Shown: positions 57,584-64,000 of the stretch, one piece after another
How positions within the stretch are numbered: the first letter of the stretch is position 1
How the letters are laid out: each line of letters starts with the position of its first letter
Assembly: GCA_965234685.1 (NCBI GenBank)
Contig: OZ248539.1
Span: 2,480,001-2,544,000, forward strand
Length of the DNA: 64,000 nt
Reading direction: 5' to 3'
Origin: Fimbriimonas planktonicus
GTDB lineage: Bacteria > Armatimonadota > Fimbriimonadia > Fimbriimonadales > Fimbriimonadaceae
The notes under the pieces: generated by a model
What the model was told of the DNA's origin: nothing
Database searches by the model: none
Seen by the model: only the letters and a program-made list of their open reading frames with translations
Program-made: the position numbers and the translations under genes

Positions 57584-58765
57584 CTACTTCACTGTAGATG
57601 GCACCGCAATGGTGCCGGGTCGTCCCGCAGATCGTTGCGGTACAGAAAGGAACGGAATGGCACGGTTTGGCGTGTAGGGCTCATTTGACCACTGGTCAAC
57701 GGGCTCTCCAGCGCTTCCGCGGATGACAAGAGAAACATCGAATTGCCGCGAACGGGCGTGGCGGAGGGCAGAAGTCTCGGGTTCGAGCAGTTGCTCTACG
57801 ATCTGCTGGGCGGCCATAGACCAATCGTAAGCAACGGTCGTGAGGTCAGTTCCGCTAAACGAGTAAGGGAAGTCATTCCCCATCCCAACGACCGCGATGT
57901 CGCCAGGCACCGACAGACCAGCTTTCGCAATCACCTGTCCTATCGGTTCAACCCACATATCCTGCAACATCACGATTGCATCAGGACGATCTTCGTCTCT
58001 GAGCCTGCGCTCCAGGTGCCGAAGTTCTAATTCTTGCGATGTACTCGTGCGGCAAAACAAAAAGTCCATCGGCGATGGATGAATGTCGAGTTCATGACAA
58101 GCCGCTAGAAATCCCGAAAAACCTTCGTGGTGGGCACGGAATCCGTCCATGATGCCGGTCACCGCCGGACGTCGATAGCCCATCCGATGCAGATGCCGGA
58201 CCGCCATGCGCGCACCCTCGTAGAGCTTCGGCTGCACATGCGCCGCACCAACCGCCGGGAGGTGATGCATGATCGTGACAACATGGAGTAACGCCTTCAG
58301 CCTCTGAAGGCGGTGTACATCTGGAGTACTTGTCTTAGACCATACGATAGCTCCGTACATACCCTCAGCCGCCGCGCGTTCCATTGCGCCAACGGTTCCG
58401 AGCTGTTCGCTATCGATATGGACGAGGTGAAAACCCTGGGTCGCCAAGGACTGGGAGAGGGTGAAAAAGAGCGACTGATGGATAGAATTTGCGTGGTCGA
58501 CAAAAGCGACCAGTCGACTCTCTCGAGCGGGTGATGGCTGGCTCGCAATGTGTCCTCGGTTCGGCTGGCTCACCGCCCATCCGCTTCGAACCAAGTCTTG
58601 AAGGGCGCGCCGGATGGTCGTTCGACTGACACCAAATTGAGAGTAAAGTTCGCGCTCCGTCGGCAACAAACTGCCAACCTCGATCCTTCCGGAGCCGATG
58701 TTCTGCCTCAGCTCCTCAGCGATCTCTCGGTACCCAGTACCGCCACTCTCAATGCTCCCTTGCAC
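57584..58765 (-). CDS. GntR-HTH/LacI-type effector-domain regulator
   Basis: A 393-residue repressor. The N-terminus is a GntR winged helix (about 10-75: REIAEELRQNIGSGRIEVGS, PTERELYSQFGVSRTTIRRAL). The rest is a periplasmic-binding-protein-like sugar domain (VAFVDHANSIHQSLFFTLSQ, VPGDIAVVGMGNDFPYSFSG), as in AraR. Start GTG, with TATAGT 8 nt upstream; the perfect hexamer palindromes GTTAAC (58788) and GTATAC (58800) lie in the promoter and could be operator parts. Its likely target is the operon with pseudopilin and lipoprotein. Confidence 0.88.
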   Translation of the reverse strand: MQGSIESGGTGYREIAEELRQNIGSGRIEVGSLLPTERELYSQFGVSRTTIRRALQDLVRSGWAVSQPNRGHIASQPSPARESRLVAFVDHANSIHQSLFFTLSQSLATQGFHLVHIDSEQLGTVGAMERAAAEGMYGAIVWSKTSTPDVHRLQRLKALLHVVTIMHHLPAVGAAHVQPKLYEGARMAVRHLHRMGYRRPAVTGIMDGFRAHHEGFSGFLAACHELDIHPSPMDFLFCRTSTSQELELRHLERRLRDEDRPDAIVMLQDMWVEPIGQVIAKAGLSVPGDIAVVGMGNDFPYSFSGTDLTTVAYDWSMAAQQIVEQLLEPETSALRHARSRQFDVSLVIRGSAGEPVDQWSNEPYTPNRAIPFLSVPQRSAGRPGTIAVPSTVK

Positions 58766-58812
58766 GTGTGGTTACTATATCACACTCGTTAACAAATCGG
58801 TATACATTTTGT

Positions 58813-59646
58813 CTACTTTTTTGGTACTTCGAATTTTTTCTGGTCGAACTCCAGCGGGCGAGCCGGTTCCCAACGTGCCGTCCAAAGTGCAGTCACTGGC
58901 TTTGGCGCGGGTTCGCCCTTCTTGGCCGCCAAGGCTCGGCGCCCCCGCAAGTTCAACGGCAGCCAACTTGTCCCAACCGTGGTGAGTTCAATGGAATCAA
59001 GCAGCGAGCCGGTCTTTGTCGCAAGAATTCGGTAGAAAGTCGTTTTCCCAGTTCCAGCGACCAAAACTCGTTGCTCCGCCGTCACCCGATAGCCGTTTGG
59101 CCCAAGCTCACGAACCAGGTCGGCAAATGGGCGCTCGGTCGAACCAATGCCCGCCACACCGATTCGCCCCATCTGATAAAGCCACTTCGACCGGACAGGG
59201 CGAGAAACGAGATTGGGTCGCTGCGCGCGTGGCCGAACGTTCTGCCAACCTCCGGCCCCAATCATGCCAAACCGATTGCCATCTGACACGATCGTCTGCT
59301 TCGAGAGATCGCGCGGATCGGTCGGAATGAATGGCACCTCCAAGCGATACTTTGTTTGACTCGGAACCCAAAGGTCTCCGAAGGCCAAGCCCCTCCCCTT
59401 TGGCGTGTCGATCATGTACCGGTACTGCCCTTTAGTCTGTTTGAGGACCTTCAGACTCTGATCCATCTTGCTTGCAATCTGGATCGGAGTTAAGTTGGTC
59501 TTGGACCACCCGGCAGTGCCCGAAACCGCGATGATCATTTCGGCGGGCAATCGGGTTGATTGGGTCTTTGTCGGCTTGGGTACCGGACCTACCTTAGTTT
59601 GGATAGCCGAAGTGACGGCGAGAGCGGCGACAAGCGATAGCGACAC
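58813..59646 (-). CDS. Secreted protein, possibly LolA/DUF2092-like
   Basis: A 277-residue exported protein, GTG start 6 nt after TAGACT, which overlaps the stop of the GH57 gene. Signal peptide SLSLVAALAVTSAIQ. The body has QYRYMIDTPKGRGLAFGDLW, TIVSDGNRFGMIGAGGWQNV and FYRILATKTGSLLDSIELTT, in the style of lipoprotein-carrier or DUF2092 folds. Family assignment is uncertain. Confidence 0.6.
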   Translation of the reverse strand: MSLSLVAALAVTSAIQTKVGPVPKPTKTQSTRLPAEMIIAVSGTAGWSKTNLTPIQIASKMDQSLKVLKQTKGQYRYMIDTPKGRGLAFGDLWVPSQTKYRLEVPFIPTDPRDLSKQTIVSDGNRFGMIGAGGWQNVRPRAQRPNLVSRPVRSKWLYQMGRIGVAGIGSTERPFADLVRELGPNGYRVTAEQRVLVAGTGKTTFYRILATKTGSLLDSIELTTVGTSWLPLNLRGRRALAAKKGEPAPKPVTALWTARWEPARPLEFDQKKFEVPKK

Positions 59647-59655
59647 GGAAGGAGT

Positions 59656-61353
59656 CTACTTCCGGCCCGATGTCGCCTTCGGGGCCCAAATCTGAAGATC
59701 GATCTTGGGGAAAGGCGCATCTTTCTCCTGGCAGTCCAACAGGAACGCGGCTTCCTCACCGTCAAGCTCGCGCCCAGCTAACTTTGCTTCGGCCAACGCT
59801 GCTAATCGCTCGAAACGATCCGCGTGGTCTGTGAAGCGAACTTCTGAGTAGTCCTTCGCCGACATTGTTGAGATCAGGAACTGCCAGTCGGATGCTTCAG
59901 CCAGCAAAAGCTCCCTGGCGGCTTGCTCGATGATCTCATCCGCCGGACCGGGAACATGGTCACGAACAAGCTGGCGGAGCTTTCGCTCAAGCGGATAAAG
60001 CCGCTTCCATGTCCAAGAGTTATCTGTGTTGAGCCAAACCGAGTGGTAGCCACCTTCTCCCCAGCTGCCTTCCGGCAAGTGGATCAGGTGCTTTGCCGGA
60101 TCGGTGTCCAGCACATCGCCACCACTCACCATTTCTAGCGTGCCGTCACGGTGAATAGCCTTTGCCAACTCGTACAAGAACTCCGGCCCTTCGAACCACC
60201 AGTGACCAAACAGCTCGGTGTCATACATCGCCACCAAAGTGCCCACGCGATCCGATAGCCCCTTGTATTGGGCGAGGGTGTTCTTCAGCACGTTCACCAA
60301 GTCGTTGGCGTGCCGCACGATTCGGTCGTAAGCCTCATATGGATCGTAAGGCTGCTTTTGACCAAGGTCGGCCTTGTTCTCGCTGATGCGCCAATAGCGG
60401 TGTCGGCCCGGATACAACTGCTTGTGAAACTCAAGGTAGTACGGATCGCCAGGGTAGCCAACTTCACCGGACCAAACCTTGACCGTCGTCTCCGGATCGC
60501 GGGCAAAAACGGTGAGGCCGGTCGGCAACACGTAGTGCTCGTACTCGCTGCGAAACTCTTCCGGCGGCGTGAAGTACCGCGAGCTTCTGGCAAACATTTC
60601 CGCCAGCTGCGGGAACTGGTTCGCATAGGTCCCAAGTGGCTTTCCGCCGCGGATCATGTGCGAGTCGACGAAGAAGTACTCGATCCCGTTCTCCGCCAAG
60701 ATTTCGTCGGTTCCGCGCCTCGCCCAAGGTGTCTCATTGTCATCGACCGGCGACTTCCAGTCGTAACGCGGCCGGTAGGCGCACTCCGGCAACCAGATAC
60801 CGCGAGGTTTTTTGCCAAAGTAACCCTCGTATGCCGCAACGCCAAGCTCGATTTGCGCCTGCGCGCTTTCGTCCGTTCCCAGCAACGGTTGGTATCCGTG
60901 AGTCGCACCGCTGGTGATGATTTCGATGCGTCCGCGTTCCTGAAACCCGCCGAAGCCGGCAACGATGTTTCCGTTCCAGTCCTCTTTGAACTCCTTTAAT
61001 CCACGTTCGAACAGCGAGATCCAAAAGCTCGCGAGTCCGATCATGTTGAGCTCGCCGCTCAGTCGAAAACGTTCAAGATCTTGCTTGGCGGAGGCGATTT
61101 TGTCCTTGCAGTAAGCCTCAAAGCCGTCCGCAAAACTTGGGTCGAGAAGTTGCTCGGCGAGAATCGGCGTGAGATTGATCGTCCAGCGCGGGCTAATGTC
61201 CTCGGCCTCGAGGCGCTTGAGCGTTCTCAGCAAGGGCAGGTAGCACTCGATCGCGCTCTCGTGAAGCCAGTCGGTCCCGTGCGGGCTCTTTCCGTGACTC
61301 AGTACATACGGCATGTGCGAGTGCAGGCACAGAAGGAAGCGACCAACAGGCAT
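59656..61353 (-). CDS. GH57 1,4-alpha-glucan branching enzyme
   Basis: A 565-residue GH57 protein for glycogen or maltodextrin branching. The catalytic nucleophile is Glu in PRGIWLPECAYRPRYDW, and the acid Asp is in YDTELFGHWWFEGPEFL. LHSHMPYVLSHGKSPHGTDW at the N-terminus and DWQFLISTMSAKDYSEVRF in the C-terminal helical domain are also typical. The start ATG lies 6 nt after TAAACT. A GTG two codons earlier is possible. Confidence 0.9.
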   Translation of the reverse strand: MPVGRFLLCLHSHMPYVLSHGKSPHGTDWLHESAIECYLPLLRTLKRLEAEDISPRWTINLTPILAEQLLDPSFADGFEAYCKDKIASAKQDLERFRLSGELNMIGLASFWISLFERGLKEFKEDWNGNIVAGFGGFQERGRIEIITSGATHGYQPLLGTDESAQAQIELGVAAYEGYFGKKPRGIWLPECAYRPRYDWKSPVDDNETPWARRGTDEILAENGIEYFFVDSHMIRGGKPLGTYANQFPQLAEMFARSSRYFTPPEEFRSEYEHYVLPTGLTVFARDPETTVKVWSGEVGYPGDPYYLEFHKQLYPGRHRYWRISENKADLGQKQPYDPYEAYDRIVRHANDLVNVLKNTLAQYKGLSDRVGTLVAMYDTELFGHWWFEGPEFLYELAKAIHRDGTLEMVSGGDVLDTDPAKHLIHLPEGSWGEGGYHSVWLNTDNSWTWKRLYPLERKLRQLVRDHVPGPADEIIEQAARELLLAEASDWQFLISTMSAKDYSEVRFTDHADRFERLAALAEAKLAGRELDGEEAAFLLDCQEKDAPFPKIDLQIWAPKATSGRK

Positions 61354-61463
61354 GCCCACAGTTTACGAACTTATTCAACGATCCGGTAATGATTGGAAAG
61401 GTTTTCTGCGCGGAAGGGCCCAGCCAGCGTGAACTACTGTCGTGTCGTTCCGTCTACTCCACG

Positions 61464-62357
61464 ATGTTGTTCGCCATGTTGCCTATGTCTTTGCCCTCGT
61501 TACCCGTGGTTGAATTTAAGTTTGAAAGCCAGGGACGCGAATGGACGGTGCACCAGGCGGGCCGGCGGGAAGGCAGCGAGAAGCAGCCACTGGTAGTCGT
61601 TTTGCATGGCGCGGGAGGTCGGGGAGATCAGTACCTCACCAAGAACGGGTGGCAAGCGCGTGCCGAGCAGGAAGGCTTTCTCTGCCTCGCGCCAACCGGC
61701 CAGCCTGCCATTCGCAGTGCCGCAAGCAACTTTCGAACGAACCCGAACCTATGGAACAGCGGACAATTGAACGCCATTAGTCCACGTGCTCGCGTCAACG
61801 ATATTGGTTTTCTTGACGACCTGCTTCGACATGCGGTGAAAAACCTCAACGTAGATCCGGCCCGGATCTACATGACCGGACACTCGAACGGAGCCGGGAT
61901 GACCTGGAGATACGCCGCCGAGGGAAATGTTCCTCTCTCTGCGATCGGCCCCGTGATGGCGCCACCTTGGGTGATGCCAACCGATAAGTCGCGACCAATC
62001 CCAGTGCTCGCAATCTATGGCCTCGAAGACCCTCTGGTCCCCTGGAATGGCGGCCGTCGCAAGAACCCCTGGGGCACAGAGCAAGACATGTCGCCCATCG
62101 TGCAGGAACTGGGTAAGTATGCGAAGGGCATGGGGGGTCGCGAACGCGGAATCAGCCCCAAAATGGCAGGCCCCGTTCAACGCTACGAGTTCGGACCGTT
62201 GCGCGGTGGTGCGCCGTTTACTGCCCTGACCATCGAAGGGCAAGGCCACGGCTGGCCGGGAGGCCAAGCATCGGGTTTGCCAGCCAGCATGACTGGTCCG
62301 GACACCCGCCATCTAGACGCGACCGCCAAACTGTGGGACTTCTTCAAGAAGTACTAA
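61464..62357 (+). CDS. Secreted alpha/beta-hydrolase, feruloyl esterase/PHB depolymerase type
   Basis: A 297-residue hydrolase in this call. PLVVVLHGAGGRGDQYLTKN carries the oxyanion region, the nucleophile Ser is in RIYMTGHSNGAGMTWRYA (GHSNG), and the catalytic His is in TIEGQGHGWPGGQ; Asp in LEDPLVPWNGG. This matches the LpqC-type esterase group. The frame is open 25 codons further upstream (ATG at 61389); the later ATG gives a short hydrophobic leader and has TCTACT 5 nt before it. The start is not certain. Confidence 0.82.
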   Translation: MLFAMLPMSLPSLPVVEFKFESQGREWTVHQAGRREGSEKQPLVVVLHGAGGRGDQYLTKNGWQARAEQEGFLCLAPTGQPAIRSAASNFRTNPNLWNSGQLNAISPRARVNDIGFLDDLLRHAVKNLNVDPARIYMTGHSNGAGMTWRYAAEGNVPLSAIGPVMAPPWVMPTDKSRPIPVLAIYGLEDPLVPWNGGRRKNPWGTEQDMSPIVQELGKYAKGMGGRERGISPKMAGPVQRYEFGPLRGGAPFTALTIEGQGHGWPGGQASGLPASMTGPDTRHLDATAKLWDFFKKY

Positions 62358-62363
62358 CTCCTC

Positions 62364-63461
62364 TTATGCGTTCGCGTAGCGCGATCGAAGTTCTCGCCAA
62401 GTTCCTTCGGTGATCGCTTCTCGGATCTCCCGCATCAGGCGCGCGTAAAAGTTGAGGTTGTGTAGGGTCAAAAGCCGCGCGCCCAGGGGTTCTTTGGCGC
62501 GGACCAAATGCCGCACGTACGCCGGACTGTATCGATCCAACGGCGAGAACACGCTTTCTGTGTCCAGCCAGTCCTTCATCTCGGCAAACTTCGCGTTAAG
62601 CATGTTGTGCCGTCCCTGAAGGGTGTACATCACGTTGTGCCGCGCCATGCGGGTTGGGAGAACGCAGTCAAACATATCCAAACCGCACTCCACCGCGTGC
62701 AGGATATCTTGCGGGTGGCCGACGCCCATGAGGTAACGCGCCTTGTTATCGGGCAAAAGGGGAGCGGTGTGAGCAACTACCGGATACTGCATCTCCGTCG
62801 GTTCGCCAACGCAAACGCCGCCGATCGCTAACCCCGCGAACGGCAACTCGCTAAAGAACTGGGCCGATTCGGTCCGTAAATCCTCGTGAACGCCGCCCTG
62901 CACGATGCCAAAAACTGCCTGATCCTCTTTTGCCGCGCTTAGGTTGCGCGGTGCCCATAGGTGCGTCCTGGCCATCGCCGCCGCGGCTTCCTCCCGAGTG
63001 CAAGGGTAAGGGGGACACTCGTCGAGGCTCATGCTGATGTCGACGCCAAGCTGCCCCTGAATCTGGATCGACTTTTCGGGAGAAAGGAACATCAAAGAGC
63101 CGTCCAAGTGGCTCTTGAAAACCACCCCGTCGTCATCGATCTTCCGCGTGTCCGAAAGGGACATGACTTGGTAACCACCCGAGTCGGTGAGAATCCCGCC
63201 GCGCCAAGACATGAACTTGTGGATGCCGCCGAATCGCTCCACCAGGTCCGCACCGGGGCGAAGATTCAAGTGATAAGTATTCGAAAGAATCTGCTCAAAC
63301 CCGATCCCTTCAAGGTCCTCGCTTCCGACGGTTTTGACCGATCCGACCGTACCCACCGGCATGAAGAACGGCGACTCCACCGTGCCGTGAGGAGTGTGAA
63401 GTCGTCCTCGCCTTGCTTTAGTAACCGGGCATGAGGCGAGAAGTTCGAAGTGAACAGACAC
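62364..63461 (-). CDS. tgt: Queuine tRNA-ribosyltransferase-like protein lacking zinc cysteines
   Basis: A 365-residue TGT, which exchanges guanine 34 for preQ1 in certain tRNAs. The active-site Asp is in LTDSGGYQVMSLSDTRKI and the nucleophilic Asp in MFDCVLPTRMARHN. The lid and core motifs LSNTYHLNLRPG and LLTLHNLNFYARLMREI are kept. However, the C-x-C-xx-C zinc ligands expected before YSPAYVRHL are Ser, Phe and Leu (ESVFSPLDRYSPAY); only the His of LLTLHNL remains. It starts at GTG. Whether it still acts on tRNA is open. Confidence 0.85.
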   Translation of the reverse strand: MSVHFELLASCPVTKARRGRLHTPHGTVESPFFMPVGTVGSVKTVGSEDLEGIGFEQILSNTYHLNLRPGADLVERFGGIHKFMSWRGGILTDSGGYQVMSLSDTRKIDDDGVVFKSHLDGSLMFLSPEKSIQIQGQLGVDISMSLDECPPYPCTREEAAAAMARTHLWAPRNLSAAKEDQAVFGIVQGGVHEDLRTESAQFFSELPFAGLAIGGVCVGEPTEMQYPVVAHTAPLLPDNKARYLMGVGHPQDILHAVECGLDMFDCVLPTRMARHNVMYTLQGRHNMLNAKFAEMKDWLDTESVFSPLDRYSPAYVRHLVRAKEPLGARLLTLHNLNFYARLMREIREAITEGTWRELRSRYANA

Positions 63462-63499
63462 CCCATCATTGTGAACAAGCCCGCCGGTACCCTTACGCC

Positions 63500-64000
63500 G
63501 TGGCCCGAATCTTCAACTTTTCCGCCGGACCGGCAACCCTTCCTGATGCGGTTCTGACCGCCGCCGAAGCCGGCATTCACGACTACAACGGTTGCGGAAT
63601 CGGGGTCATGGAATTGAGCCACCGTTCGGCCGAATTCGAGGAGATCATTCAGGCGGCCCAACAACAGCTTCGGAACCTGTTGAGCATCCCGGATTCACAT
63701 GAAGTCCTATTCCTCCAGGGTGGTGCCAGTCTGCAATTCGCGATGGTGCCAATGAACTTCGCGCATGAAACCCCGACGTACGTGATCAACGGAACTTGGG
63801 GCGAGAAGGCAGAGGAATCAGCCCGGGCCGTTGGGCCAGTGCGAGCTCACAACGTCTCAGGGAAAGGCAGTTACTCCTTCGCGCCGGGACCGGAGGACTT
63901 TGCGTGCGCCTCCGGCTCATACCTCCACGTGACCTCAAACGAAACGATCGAAGGAATCCAACTAGCGCCGGATATCGCCGCGAACGTGCCGATCGTCGCA
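63500..64000 (+). CDS. serC: Phosphoserine aminotransferase (3' end off the window)
   Basis: The first 167 residues are visible. VARIFNFSAGPATLPDAVL is the SerC start, followed by GIGVMELSHRSAEFEEII and the PLP-phosphate region FLQGGASLQFAMVPMN, then YVINGTWGEKA. The enzyme makes 3-phosphoserine from phosphohydroxypyruvate and also acts in pyridoxal synthesis. The start is GTG, with TACCCT 6 nt upstream. It diverges from tgt with only 38 bp between starts. The Lys that binds PLP would lie beyond the edge. Confidence 0.93.
   Translation, partial: MARIFNFSAGPATLPDAVLTAAEAGIHDYNGCGIGVMELSHRSAEFEEIIQAAQQQLRNLLSIPDSHEVLFLQGGASLQFAMVPMNFAHETPTYVINGTWGEKAEESARAVGPVRAHNVSGKGSYSFAPGPEDFACASGSYLHVTSNETIEGIQLAPDIAANVPIVA

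Overview
The window looks like a chromosome segment from Armatimonadota, most likely class Fimbriimonadia. This is an inference from gene style, with no search behind it. The clues are pseudopilins with a near-invariant N-terminus running into a VFAQAK-x-AAKKT motif, sugar-type repressors placed directly upstream of such pseudopilins, PEP-CTERM proteins, a GH57 branching enzyme, and many starts that look leaderless (a TAnnnT -10 hexamer 5-8 nt before the start codon). Coding density is high, genes sit on both strands, and 4-nt start/stop overlaps are common. I saw no rRNA, tRNA or CRISPR array.

Layout. 1-1.6 kb: partial GNAT acetyltransferase and a GT4 glycosyltransferase. 1.8-4.1 kb: small lipoprotein, LacI-type regulator and pseudopilin behind a consensus promoter. 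4.2-11.1 kb: a six-gene leftward operon (membrane protein, SprT-like metalloprotein, NAD(P)HX repair enzyme, two FHA membrane proteins, a VWA protein) with a CIRCE-like element upstream. 11.9-23.6 kb: ribosomal protein, secY, adk, infA, rpoA, truA, rplM and rpsI genes, all leftward but split by a GNAT gene. 23.8-26.4 kb: a pseudopilin, a secreted protein and a 'mobile mystery' HTH/Fic pair. 26.4-34.9 kb: housekeeping genes (comM-type ATPase, pyk, ftsY, an FtsB-like protein, a PIG-L deacetylase, a RfaE2-like nucleotidyltransferase). 35.0-37.8 kb: ccmABC with an embedded ccmD-like gene and a methyltransferase. 37.8-41.0 kb: three tandem choice-of-anchor-A/PEP-CTERM paralogues, each with the same 50-bp upstream element. 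41.7-43.1 kb: a REP-associated tyrosine transposase flanked by two inverted pairs of an 80-bp three-hairpin repeat. 43.2-54.2 kb: an orphan rplA and assorted metabolic and regulatory genes. 54.3-58.8 kb: a secreted protein and a second regulator-pseudopilin-lipoprotein cluster. 58.8-64 kb: a secreted protein, GH57 enzyme, esterase, tgt and the start of serC.

The most interesting signals are the recurring sugar-regulator/pseudopilin/mini-lipoprotein module, the window-wide leaderless start architecture, the RAYT with covarying REP hairpins, a TGT without its three zinc cysteines, a CIRCE-like site in front of a SprT/FHA/VWA operon, and the tandem PEP-CTERM cluster with a rigidly spaced upstream element. 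All functions are assigned by reading motifs; no database search was run.
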